Below the pieces are notes generated by a model. The model was not told where the DNA came from. It saw only the letters and a list, made by a program, of their open reading frames with translations, and made no database searches. Shown here in pieces: positions 33,701 to 41,807 of a stretch of DNA of 64,000 bases. Every line of letters begins with the position of its first letter. Position 1 is the stretch's first letter. Origin of the DNA: Rhabditoides inermis (Eukaryota > Nematoda > Chromadorea > Rhabditida > Rhabditidae); the NCBI GenBank assembly GCA_963966185.1, contig CAWZYM010000260.1:273001-337000 (forward strand), written 5' to 3'. A program made the position numbers and the translations under genes.

Positions 33701-34525
33701 TCCTAACACTTGCGTTAATCAAAAATGAATTTATATAAAAAGTGTTTCAGAATGCCAAGACAAATCGAAAAAGCTTTTGAAAAGTTATTTTAGACCAAAA
33801 CTGGCTGATTTGAGGTAGTGGTCCCTTAACTGACCAAATTTGCATAACGGATCAAAACCACGGATACCACCTTTTGAGCACCTTTGAAAACCGTGCACAT
33901 ATTCAGCCCCTAGGTCCCGCTTTTTTACGCGGAACGTGTGATACAGCAAGCAATACGAGACGCCGTGTTTGTTGTCACTTGTTTTTTTTTTACCGAAACT
34001 TTGGTACGCCTTCAAATGCCTCATTTTGAGACAGCACCGGAATAAATAAACCAAAAAGATGCACTCATGACTCATGTCAGTTGCCGAAAGTCCAGGGCAG
34101 TGTGTGTTCATACGCAAGTCACACAAACTAAAAGAGTTTTCACGAAACATTTCTACGAGAATTTTTTTTATGACATATATTTTATGCTAACTCAATTTCG
34201 AAAACCAGAAAACTTGCAAAGGCGGCTTCGGAAAGACTGACCGCATAGCGCAGCCAGCGAAAACTCATAGTTATATGCACAAGTATAATGGTAAGCACGT
34301 TTTCTAGACGCTGCCTCCGATGTTCACGATCGGCGTGCCGACACTGTGGATCTCGCTGTGTATCACGTTCCAGCTGTGGTTCGTCCACTGTACGTAGTGC
34401 GGGGGTGAGAGCACAATTAAACACACACGCAGAAACGCAGGCCGCAGCGACTGGGTGTTTCTGTGTATGACGCTGCACTCTCCACTATCTTCCCTCTGCA
34501 TGGTCATGTGCAATAAACCGTACAG
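11470..34525 (+). CDS. Serpentine chemoreceptor (srh/sri/str type)
   Basis: A seven-transmembrane nematode chemoreceptor of chemosensory neurons. Exons: 11470-11643, 31843-31968, 32046-32114, 32159-32320, 32368-32466, 32545-32682, 34308-34389, 34441-34525; phases agree throughout. Exon 1 gives TM1 followed by the class pattern RRSPPTMKHFRRHLINHQ. Exon 2 begins FWALLVD at TM2. Later exons supply TM3-TM6. The penultimate gives FTIGVPTLWISLCITF, and the last ends in the TM7 signature LHSPLSSLCMVMCNKPYR. A final C-terminal exon near 34702-34891 is likely but its frame is unclear. Intron 1 contains the 19.9-kb element and intron 6 a 1.16-kb foldback element. Whether splicing across the 20-kb intron still works is unknown. 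The exact family (srh, sri or str) is not decided. Confidence 0.8.
11734..11751. repeat. Left terminal inverted repeat
   Basis: TGACGCAGTGTTAACGCA, 18 bp, exact reverse complement at 31624-31641. Confidence 0.85.
11752..11960. repeat. Left subterminal GCGTT-rich repeats
   Basis: Two diverged direct units of about 100 bp (about 11740-11840 and 11840-11945) each contain an ACGCACCCC block, a TGCGTT block, a TGCGAGAAA block and GATTGTGTCAACG. The stretch 11897-11921 is an exact inverted match to 31535-31559. Such arrays often serve as transposase binding sites. Confidence 0.7.
12166..13200. repeat. 1-kb homopyrimidine tract
   Basis: More than 1000 bp almost entirely C and T on the plus strand, built from degenerate CTCTCTCCC units with internal tandem duplications (near-identical blocks at about 12840-12900 and 12920-12990). 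Open frames through it are artefacts. It lies between the left end of the element and its first gene. Confidence 0.9.
13748..14554 (+). CDS. Element gene A, doubtful small gene
   Basis: A phase-consistent model runs from ATG 13748 through exons at about 13861-13989, 14149-14250, 14331-14454 and 14526-14554, giving a short arginine-rich protein without recognisable domain. A second reading has more natural codon use but does not keep phase: MPAAGIHLQLRAGHMYDD in the second exon, KYWIIVASAGQPKVLAELAR across the next two, and FLNQFICLFGEDVIEK continuing to an acidic tail that stops near 14592. I cannot choose between a frameshifted pseudogene, an unrecognised splice pattern and genuine overlapping frames. 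Function unknown. Confidence 0.35.
14593..15314. other. Spacer with GA microsatellite and internal GCGT cluster
   Basis: A (GA)n tract lies at 14612-14672. From about 14930 to 15175 the sequence is again rich in GCGT/ACGC words like those at the element ends. It could be an internal copy of the end sequence or the control region of gene B. No gene seen. Confidence 0.5.
15315..19158 (+). CDS. Element gene B, DDE-transposase-like protein (24 exons)
   Basis: Exons: 15315-15400; six 66-nt copies from 15445 to 16110; 16152-16286; 16331-16413; 16475-16629; 16672-16771; 16814-16904; 16949-17074; 17117-17246; 17292-17420; 17463-17535; 17576-17671; 17721-17881; 17927-18049; 18097-18186; 18233-18381; 18426-18575; 18620-18713; 18759-19158. 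All phases agree; about 920 residues. After a YYCALC cluster comes LDINIDGV (near 336-341), then CCPYC (near 449), GPSFLGAHLD with DVSGDALHVVDHG (near 502-527), and YETSTAGYERVHKS (near 675). This order resembles the large spliced transposase-like proteins of animal and plant DNA transposons (Tnp2/KDZ-like), with D, D and E as candidate catalytic residues. It is the best candidate for the element's transposase. The exact superfamily is unresolved. One intron (17536-17575) is GC-AG. Confidence 0.75.
15445..16134 (+). repeat. Tandem exon array, six 120-bp units
   Basis: Each unit holds a 66-nt exon flanked by TCTCAG and GTGAGT plus the same intron. The exon is symmetric (phase 2 in, phase 2 out) and adds 22 residues, APPAIPIGGVVQGAAGGANQ-like. 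Units differ by only one to three bases. Confidence 0.9.
19481..19566 (-). repeat. tRNA-like Pol III unit inside element
   Basis: Identical to 107-192, with intact A and B boxes on the minus strand. It lies in the 700-bp gap between the converging 3' ends of genes B and C. A GTGC/GCAC stem with a 7-nt loop centred on GCC is possible, but the acceptor stem fails, so I do not call a functional tRNA. Confidence 0.5.
19858..21338 (-). CDS. Element gene C, proline-rich protein with VEQR repeat
   Basis: Eight exons on the minus strand: 21268-21338, 21059-21223, 20770-20977, 20630-20725, 20395-20520, 20220-20348, 20106-20162, 19858-20061. Total 1056 nt, 351 residues, phases closing exactly. The ATG lies one base after a TTTTAG acceptor, which suggests spliced-leader trans-splicing. 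The N-terminal 50 residues are rich in P, Y and G (YYPPPGACPPYPPP), followed by a basic KRKEVQKKYNKQTSKFKKN region, a middle domain with VDWTIARLL and WNCCKVVELPRLRAWAESG, and a C-terminal seven-fold VEQR repeat likely to form a coiled coil. The middle domain could be a BEN-like or other DNA-binding fold, but this is a guess. Function unknown. Confidence 0.75.
19928..20018 (-). repeat. 12-bp minisatellite encoding VEQR x7
   Basis: Seven in-frame copies of GTGGAGCAGCGC (minus strand), one with a single-base change. It encodes a perfect tetrapeptide repeat at the C-terminus of gene C. Confidence 0.9.
21490..22335 (-). CDS. Element gene D, highly charged protein, 5' end unresolved
   Basis: Exons with agreeing phases: 22241-22335, 21968-22137, 21755-21896, 21490-21636 (stop). 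The first gives AASAAAAPIPSSSHAVKEKE and ends in KKK, the second is strongly acidic and basic (DEAESSESGAEGDEERNN), and the last contains TKDIGHLQDIDRLVIGAA. In the third exon the phase-consistent frame is arginine-rich, while another frame (EEAKQQPEFYNASEDDENE) has better codon use. A CT microsatellite of about 85 bp forms part of the last intron. No start codon could be linked from further upstream; an ATG near 22662 followed by a donor gives an immediate stop. Function unknown. Confidence 0.5.
21657..21744. repeat. (CT)n microsatellite in gene D intron
   Basis: About 85 bp, nearly pure CT with one CCC interruption. It is about three dinucleotides longer than the copy at 2283-2364. Confidence 0.9.
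22711..26269 (-). CDS. Element gene E, 1094-residue zinc-cluster protein
   Basis: Exons 26243-26269, 26094-26185 and 22711-25876; 3285 nt in total, an exact multiple of three. The short first exon begins MSESQSPWE. Visible parts: a basic, serine-rich N-terminal 200 residues, a coiled-coil/basic region (KSLNRLVNRMKSSYRRSLRR), a core with LHVAICGDKGGGTTKICLFI, then YGHQGASATCDCLFCLRN, a second cysteine/histidine cluster (GKECFHQ ... MRCDICKKVFHYACECLL ... LMCRTVCH) and a C-terminal LHALRCHVIPFM ... EQPVESLHARF block. The layout recalls large ORFs of animal DNA transposons with nuclease-like folds and zinc fingers, but I do not recognise the family. It may be a second transposition or replication protein. 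Confidence 0.75.
26270..26760. other. Spacer between genes E and F
   Basis: The only hint of coding is a plus-strand ATG at 26478 with 20 codons ending at a donor (GAGAAAG|GTAAGG-like), possibly joined to an exon near 26592-26660. Too weak to call a gene. Confidence 0.35.
26761..28558 (-). CDS. Element gene F, repeat-exon protein with hydrophobic C-terminus
   Basis: Exons: 28449-28559 (ATG at 28558, one base after TTTTAG, so probably trans-spliced), then five identical 111-nt exons (28255-28365, 28061-28171, 27867-27977, 27673-27783, 27479-27589), 27255-27311, 27078-27180, 26943-27014 and 26761-26895. Total 1032 nt, 343 residues, phases closing exactly. The first six exons share PPLVKEAWTWEELEETQPPL. 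Then come a basic linker, a lysine/glutamate helix (EKREKLLKDMLAEQVELEKK), a CRCCKDYY cluster and a hydrophobic C-terminal segment (MFIHFFVGFLSIWYEIF) that could be a membrane anchor. Function unknown. Confidence 0.75.
27453..28559 (-). repeat. Tandem exon array, 194-bp units
   Basis: Five essentially identical units plus a sixth, upstream-most unit whose first third differs and supplies the start codon. Each has one symmetric 111-nt exon (37 codons) and an 83-bp intron. Confidence 0.9.
28560..29032. other. Divergent spacer between genes F and G
   Basis: AT-rich, probably the shared promoter region of F (minus) and G (plus). A strong donor (TTAAGTGAGTAT) at about 28849 hints at an upstream exon of gene G, but the frames do not join. 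Confidence 0.4.
29033..31042 (+). CDS. Element gene G, acidic multi-exon protein
   Basis: Exons: about 29033-29143, 29194-29325, 29374-29530, 29574-29677, 29726-29855, 29923-29980, 30029-30076, 30118-30191, 30237-30636, 30676-30738, 30780-30866, 30937-31042. Phases agree; at least 489 residues, start codon not found. The intron at 29531-29573 is GC-AG. The N-terminal half looks globular (LGNHAMGQLFPNGSIDW, GEEAVVMFLQFTMIKHARD, DPLNVCAINHLYDNA, IPSGVLTLLLHAGFKFPPQY). The C-terminal half is a disordered acidic region (DDASEDSSEDEEDPDWFDME) followed by a lysine-rich tail. No family recognised. Confidence 0.7.
31043..31400. other. 3' region of gene G
   Basis: AT-rich, with an AATAAA signal near 31297 (CAATAAAATATACG). 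No further gene. Confidence 0.4.
31400..31623. repeat. Right subterminal GCGT-rich repeats
   Basis: Dense GCGT/ACGC words, with short inverted pairs around 31400-31520 (GCACTCTG, TACGCAT and GTGTGCG types). 31535-31559 is the exact inverted match of 11897-11921. Confidence 0.7.
31624..31641. repeat. Right terminal inverted repeat
   Basis: TGCGTTAACACTGCGTCA, exact inverse of 11734-11751. Confidence 0.85.
32778..33940. mobile_element. 1.16-kb foldback element in receptor intron
   Basis: Two imperfect inverted arms of about 430 bp (about 32778-33210 and 33525-33940) surround a 310-bp AT-rich loop. The ends are CACGCGTTCCGCGTAA and its near-inverse TTACGCGGAACGTGTG. ATAC flanks both sides (32774-32777, 33941-33944), a likely 4-bp target-site duplication. 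No coding capacity, so a non-autonomous element. Confidence 0.8.
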
Positions 34526-37500
34526 GTATGCAGGTGAAAATTAGAATTGTCTTCTATCGCGACTTGCTAAATTCAGTGCCGGAAATAGGAGATGTAGAGT
34601 GAAAAACACAGAAAAAAGTCGACTCGAAAGGTTCAAGGGTTCGAACCCCGTCTACAGCAAATCTTTCGCAGGTGTCATAACACGAGTTTTTAGCTTATGC
34701 AGGATTCGAGTCATCACTGTGTCCTCGAAACGTTGCCAGCCGAGTGGTCGATGTCGGCTGGTTGCAGGGCGCACCTGCTGTCCAGCCTGGCGTCTCTGCG
34801 GTGTGTGCGCGGGGCGCAGTCGCGAACCGTCGACGCCAGCACCTCTGCACCGACACTCGCCCGCATCATACAGCAGAGGGCCGAGCTATGAGACACGTCA
34901 TCCATGTTATTGTGTGATCTGTCTAATTAGTACTTTATCTTTTTCCCAATGTGTTTCGGTTACTCGAATCATACAGTATACAGCAGAGAGCGGAACTATG
35001 AACTATGATACTTTGAATGTGATATGAGATCGTGATAGAGTACTCCGCTTTCATTTTTCCGTTTCATGTAAACGGACAGTTGTGACAAGTGTGTGCTGCG
35101 ACTTAATCAAGTGGTTTTATAGAAATAAACATGCTACAGCTGGCGTACTGATACAGGTCGTGAATGCTGATCTGAAATTCTCTAAAATTCTGAATTTTTC
35201 TGAAAAGTCTGAAATTCTGCCTCTTGCCTGCTGAGCATTTCATTTTATCTCGCATGCTATAAAAACTGTTTGAATCTGCGATTAGTGAACTGAAAAATGA
35301 TCCAATGCACAGTGCATCAAGCATTTTCTCTTTCTCACACACAAAACAGCAAAAAGCGGGAAATAACTTTTCAGTAAAACCTCTATAAAAGATTTCAAGG
35401 TAGTGTTTCCCAACAAAATCTCATTTTGTTCGTTTACGTTTAGTGTTAAAACCCCGTAGTCACAAAGTTTAATATTTCCTTGCGTATTTTTTTCGAAGTT
35501 GAGTGTGAAAACAATTTTTTTTGGAATTTTTGTCAAATGTACATGCCAGAATGCCTGATAGGTGGAAGTTGTAAAATTCATCACAAAACAAGCACGTTTC
35601 AGCACGTTTCATCATAATTTATCTCCTTGCACGAGTATATTCATGCACAAATCACACAAACGTTGAAAAGCCTCATACATACACTTAAAAAGGAGAAGAA
35701 ATAGTGCACTGATTCTGTCTTCACATAATGGTAACTCAATTTCGAAAATCAGAGAATACACCTAATTTTTGAAAACATTTTTTTCCATTGAAACCAAATA
35801 CACGTCTGATAACCTGAAAATCACTTTTGTCCTAAACAGGAAATTCTTTTGTGAAGTCAATCATTTGTTCTATTCGTTTAGTTTTGAACCCCCGTAATTG
35901 TTTTCATTGTTTTGTTTTGCTTCCGTTGCGTTCAGAAAACAATACAGCAAAGACACAAAAGAACGTGAACCTGGGACAGCGGAAGTCACTAAACGGTCTG
36001 CGGCATCTTGCAAGATCATCTCAGTCACTCACCATTGTCTCGCGTTGGTCCGATCCTCTCTCTCCGATCCCCTCTATCTCCCTTGTACATCAACCCATGC
36101 CTGTTATCCCCACATTGATCGCACGGGCCAAGGCCGCTCGCATATGCAAATCCACCACTACCTACCACCCATCCCCCCACCGTTACCAGTTGTTATCTTT
36201 ACCCTTTTCTAGATTTGCCGTTCCTAATCCCTTGACAATCGATTATCGCGGCACCTGATCGCTCACTGTCTGTCATTCCGTCATTCCAACCAAAATCCCA
36301 TCTGCGCATTTTCACGTCTCAATTTCGCGTCGGCCAATCGGCCATAAAATCTGTGACACGGATACCTAAAGACGGAGAGAGCCTGGAATTCGCATCGCCT
36401 TCGCACGCTGCGCTCTCCTTCTCTTGCACACTCTCTCATTGGCGGTCATATGTTGCCTGGAGGCAGTGAGGCGAGCGAGGCAACCTGTTCCACCATCTCT
36501 GCGAACACTTTGCAAAGTGCCGTCTTCCCTCTCTCTCTCTCTCTCTCTCACTCTCCTTCCTACTGTCATCTGTCCATTCTTACTGCTGATTGACGGTGTG
36601 TCTTTATCTGAATGAGTGCATGGGAAGGTGAGAGGATGACCTTGTCCGCACCCGCCGTCTCTCATACAATAGGTGTGGCGGCGGGGCGGACCCATGGTCC
36701 TCTAGCAATTACTCTACTCTCTACTGCCAGCCTGCCGTTTCACTTGTCGTGTTTTCCCTTACCTTCCCCTATCGCTCTTCACTCAATCGATTCAAGACGT
36801 CTTGATCAAATCAGACCTCGTTCATACCGGTCCGAGTGAAAGGCGTGGCCCGGAAATTAGCCACTTTCACTATGCGCGCTAGCTGGATTCGCGCGCCCTT
36901 TCAAGTCCCTCCGATCGTCGCTTATTTTCACTAGGCCGATTTACATGCGGAGAAGCCTTTCAGAGATATTGTATAATTCTCTCCTTCACTTTCTCTCCAT
37001 ACCTCGGTAGCATTTCGCATAATATCCACCGTGTGGGATAATCTACTACGATTCTCGAATCCATGACACATGGTTTCCCACCCGGTTTATCGTATCTCGT
37101 TGCAATCTCTCTCGCGATCGCTCCCGCGTGTTTTCCTTTTCTCGCCCTAATCGGGTGGCGTTACATTAGTAACCGAACCGGTTCTGGCGAATCGATTGTG
37201 TGTCTGACTCACCGCTGGCGGCTGGCCAAATCTCTTCCATCCAGCCGGGCGCAATATCCAGCCGCGATCTGACCGACATCTTTATTATGCAGATCCGCGC
37301 CCGGCGATATTGACACTCTTGGTAGGAGGATGAGAGAGACATGATACATGAACCGAACCGGAAATCGATTCGAACCCAGTGTGCATGTTCTATAATCGTT
37401 GTGTCGCGCACACGGCCGCTCACCGCGCTTCAACTGCCACATTCAAATAGCACCTCTCGCGGCACCTGATCCGCTTTCTCTAGAACTGACCTTGCGCGTT

Positions 37501-37830
37501 CAGGGCTTGCAGGCTCATAAAGGCGGCGGACCGACAGCCAAGGCCGTCCGCCGCCGCTCGATCGGATTCGAATCGGCGCGCGTGCTGATTGCTTGTTGTT
37601 GCTTATGTGTCGCGCATCCTATGTGTTTCCCTTGGCAACGTGAACCCATGCGCGTGTGTGTGTGTGTGCCGAGCGTTTTTCGGCACGTGCGAGCCCCGCC
37701 CCATACATACACATAATACACACATCCCATCTCACACATATTGTCCTCCCCCCAACAACCCCTCTCGCGATGCACAACGTTGGTGATGTCGACGATGTCA
37801 AGTGATGATGGATGTTGATTGTAGAGACGT
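34526..37830. other. Receptor 3' end and intergenic region
   Basis: A possible last receptor exon lies near 34702-34891 (frame with LLSSLASLRCVRGAQSRTVD has good codon use but does not keep phase). From 35000 to 36000 it is AT-rich without genes; from 36000 to 37800 it is more GC-rich, with a short CT tract at 36530-36550, and is probably the upstream region of the claudin-like gene. No other gene seen. Confidence 0.4.
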
Positions 37831-39594
37831 ATGTCGTCGGGGAACGACCTGGCTCGGAAGGGCACGCTCACAGCGGCGGTGATCCTGTCGCTCATCGCCA
37901 TGGGGCTGTCCATAGCCGCCATTCTCACTCCCAGCTGGCAGGTGCGTTTTTTGTTTGTTTTTGTTTTTGAATGTCGTTCGCTCAATTAGTTGCGCTTAAC
38001 AGTACAGACGTTAGTCCTTTATGTTGGTTGCGTTAGTTGTGAGCAGTCTCTCCGTGTGTCATGTCTCTCCTGCCAACAGTGTCAGTTTGTTGTTTGTGAG
38101 GTGGTGTCAACTGGTGTACGCGTCCTAGAAACACGGAGAGTCTTCGGTTTGGGTGATCACCGCTTAGACTACTTTTTTCGCGCTTCCTGCATTCTTTGTT
38201 GTTTTCGCATGCCCACTTGTCCGATCGCAATCGCGTTTGGCAATCGATGCGCGCCTCCTTAAAAGGAGAGCGATCACCTAAACCGACATTCGAGGTCGTC
38301 TGAGGGTGGGCCCCGTGAATCACACATCGTTTCATTAAAATAACGAACTCATCTTAAACATTAGAACAACGCTGTGTTGGTCAGAGGTCACCCAGGATCA
38401 TACGAAAACACCAGCACACAATACACAACTCTATACACAATTCAGTAGTTTGGTTTGCTATGCAGCTGATCCCGTTGGCACAATCCGCCTCCATTCGTCG
38501 CCGTCGCTTCTTAGTCGCATGCGTTCCCAAATCGTTATGCGGGTGTGAGGAGTGACTGAACGAGCGTTGCAGGTGGTGAATCTGCGCGAGTACGGCTCGA
38601 TCCACGAACACGGACTGTGGCTCGACTGCACCCGGCACAGCCGCGACGGAAATGTGCTCATGCAGAGGTGAGTGGCGCGAACGCACGTTCAACTTTGTAT
38701 CATGTTCAGTCTCTCCGAAACACTCTCGAACCTCTTTGAAACACTTGCATTTCGAAGCACTCCTAGACTCCTAGAACACTCCCGAACTCTTCGGATTGCC
38801 GTTCTATCCCTTTGCAACACTTCGAAAAACTGCTTTCGAAGAGACGCACCTTGTTGGAGATGCATTGTTGTTTAGGTACGCGACGGTGACGGAGCCGCTG
38901 CACTGCGTGTACAAGTTCGACTACGACAAGTACTCGGGCACTATGGATATCGAGGACGACAACTCGCCGGTCGGAGAGGTCAACCGACACAAGTTCTACG
39001 GTACGTTCCCATAGACTCTGATTCTATCGACTTTTCATTTCATTTATGTATTCGTATGCATCTGATTGCGTGAGATTGTGAGGATTCGCGGATTTGCGCA
39101 GATTTCCTCATCGCGCATCCGGCGTTCCTGGATACGTCTATTGTCGCGTTTCCCTCTGGGATCGATCCGCAATCGCCCCCACTGTGTGTGTGAGAGAGAG
39201 AGTGCGAGAGCCGATAATTGCCCGGCGTTCCAGTATAATGCAGTGGCTGGCAACAACTCCACGCAATATGTAAATCACCGGTTGCGGACGGAGAGACTGT
39301 CCTCTTCTTCTCCTCTTCTTTCCCCTTTCCACTAACAGATCCATAGACTCTAAAAAAGCAATCGTACACATAGTACATATACTAACACCCGGTGAAACCC
39401 TATTTCTCTGAATCACTATAGTCTCTCTAATCCTCTCCCTCATTGGCTGGCAATCATAGCTCCTTCAGTGTGAGATTCGCGCATGGTTGTGCGGGGTGGT
39501 GAGTCACTGCGGGTGCGATGCACAACAGCCGCTGACTCACCAGGCGATTAGCACCCGTTACAGTGACCCTGAAGGAAAGGGGAGAGAGAAAGAG

Positions 39595-39636
<42 letters not shown>

Positions 39637-40705
39637 ACAATTGCGGAATGAGGTTACCGCACCGTTCGAAATAGATTCAACCGTTCATTGGTAATCATCT
39701 CATAACAACAAAAACATACTCCAACATAAACATATGTTATCGATTTATCAATGAAACATCATACTTAAATGACAGAAAATTCTATACGTTCCACCGCACC
39801 TGAAAACCTGCACACGTTCGAACGCAAACAATGGTCCATCGAACATGTTTCCGCATACAGAATCTTGATTAAAAACACTCACACCATGATTCGACACGAC
39901 GCGAGCTGACAAGCTGATCAAAAAACTTTACGGAATGTGCGCATTTCAGGTTATCACAAAAACAACGAAACCTCAATGAAACTATGAAACGTAGAAAAAC
40001 TAAGTGTTCTTTTCAGGCTGGCACAAAATGATCGAAATTGTGATGAAAAGCGGATAACTCACTGTGCACTTTCCGAAGTGGCACAAAAACAACAAAACCC
40101 CACTATGAAACTATAAATTGTTGAAAACTAACTGGCACAAAATGATTGGCATCGTGATGAAACGTCAAAGTGTTCTTTTCAGGCTGGCACACATCGACGC
40201 TGATCCTGCTGGCTCTCACCCTGATGTGCACGTTTCTAGCCGTGTGTCTCGGCATGTGCAGCTGCTGCTACTCCTCCCTCTCGCTCGTCTTCACCGCACT
40301 CCTCCTCCTCGCGCGTGAGTCGAGTCGCTTTGTGGGTGTGTGTTCAACCACGGCTTGCCGATGCGTTGGCGCGTTAGTACGTTAGTAGCACGTAGTACGT
40401 CAGCACGTTAGTAGCAAGATAGTACGTTAGCACGTTAGTAGCGCGTTAGTAGCGCGTTAGTAGCACGTTAGCACGTTGGTGGCAGCACGTTAGCACGTTT
40501 GTAACGTTGTTAGCACGTTAGTAGGAGTTGCAGTTTACTGGTTTACAAATACATAGCCGTGTCGAGGTTCGAGCCCGCACTTTGCAGTGTTCATGTCGTC
40601 GATAGCCGAGGCTGTGTTCTTCTTCTACTCACACAGGGCGGACAACAGGTTCATCAAGGGAATCGTCGGAACGTATGAGGTGGGAGAGAGAGGGGAGAGA
40701 GAGAG

Positions 40706-40736
<31 letters not shown>

Positions 40737-40784
40737 GAGAGGTGGGAGGGAGAGAGAAAAAGAAGAAAAAGAAAGAGAGACGGA

Positions 40785-40833
<49 letters not shown>

Positions 40834-41406
40834 TCTTTCAGCAACGTGTCGGCATGGCGTTCTTCCTGCAGATGGCCGCCTGTGCCTTCCACTTCCTTGC
40901 TTTCCTTGTAAGTTTCTTTTCTTTTCGGAAATCACGGCTCATATTGTTTGTTTCACGAATGGTTACTGTATAAGCATTGTGGGAAACGTACTTCATTCAT
41001 AACCTACAGGTTGCGATGCTGTTCACGTACTTCTCGTTCGCTGGCAAGTCGGTGGAGGACCGCTACTCGATCAACCGAAGCAGCCGCACCAACGTGACCA
41101 ACATTGGACGGTGAGCGACGAGACACGGTTGTAGTTAGTCGATTCTCTCTGCTACCATAACAAGTGGGAATAGGATTTCAGTCGGATCAGATAGACTTCA
41201 TACAAAACACAAAACATTGTCAGAGATTTCAGTTAAAGTAACAACAAAACATGGCCGGAATCATGGCTTTCAGAATAAGACCAATCTCCAATCTCTCTTT
41301 TTTTCAGCTCGCAGGAGTTCGACCACCCGCTGATGTTCTCCCAGCCGAACCTGCGCTATGCCAGCAAGCAAGAGGAGTACGAGAGACAGGCAAGTTCTCT
41401 CTCTCC

Positions 41407-41444
<38 letters not shown>

Positions 41445-41807
41445 TCTCGAGCATTCACACGTTCAGTAGCTGTTTTGAATGTAACAATAGCGATAACCTA
41501 TGTACATGTGCAAAGCCACAGTGCACTGGTGATGAATGTTGAGTGGTTTCAGGTGGCGGAGTCGATGCCGGAGCTGGGGATGGGCGGCGGCCGGGCGTTC
41601 CCCGGCGACAACCTGCAGCTGCCGCCGAGGGTACGCAGACAGAGCGAGACATGCGTGTAGTGATCGCACACTCCACTCCTCTTCCATTCACTCACACCCC
41701 TCTGTGTTCACTCACTCGCTGCCGCGACTCACTTTGTGGTGGTAGCCGGCACACTGACGTTTTCTCCGTTTTAGATGGCCCGCGTCAAATCGGAGACGTG
41801 TGTTTGA
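37831..41807 (+). CDS. Claudin-like four-TM protein, 304 residues
   Basis: Ten exons: 37831-37941, 38573-38667, 38876-39000, 40183-40314, 40588-40679, 40842-40907, 41010-41110, 41308-41389, 41553-41630, 41775-41807; 915 nt, closing exactly. TM1 (AVILSLIAMGLSIAAIL) is followed by the claudin signature W ... GLWLDC ... LHC in the first extracellular loop, then TM2 (STLILLALTLMCTFLAVCLGM), TM3 (LVFTALLLLALFMSSIAEAV) and TM4 (MAFFLQMAACAFHFLAFLVAMLF). The C-terminus, ETCV, fits a class I PDZ ligand. Family members act in cell junctions or as channel-associated subunits at the plasma membrane. The intron after 41389 starts with GC. The gene is a tandem paralogue of 44834-55750. Confidence 0.85.
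39940..40200 (+). repeat. Duplicated intron end with decoy acceptor
   Basis: The block GTGTTCTTTTCAGGCTGGCA occurs at about 40001-40020 and again at about 40171-40190, where it forms the real acceptor and start of exon 4. AAAATGAT- and ACAAAAACAACRAAACC-type stretches repeat with it. Confidence 0.7.
40366..40530 (+). repeat. GTTAGTAGCACGTTAG minisatellite
   Basis: Degenerate tandem units of about 10-11 bp (GTTAGTAGCAC) within the intron following exon 4 of the claudin-like gene. Confidence 0.8.

Noticed and set aside
38141..38285. Small inverted repeat (TCGGTTTGGGTGATC and near-inverse) as a MITE
   Set aside because: Arms of only about 17 bp with a mismatch and no flanking duplication; too weak.
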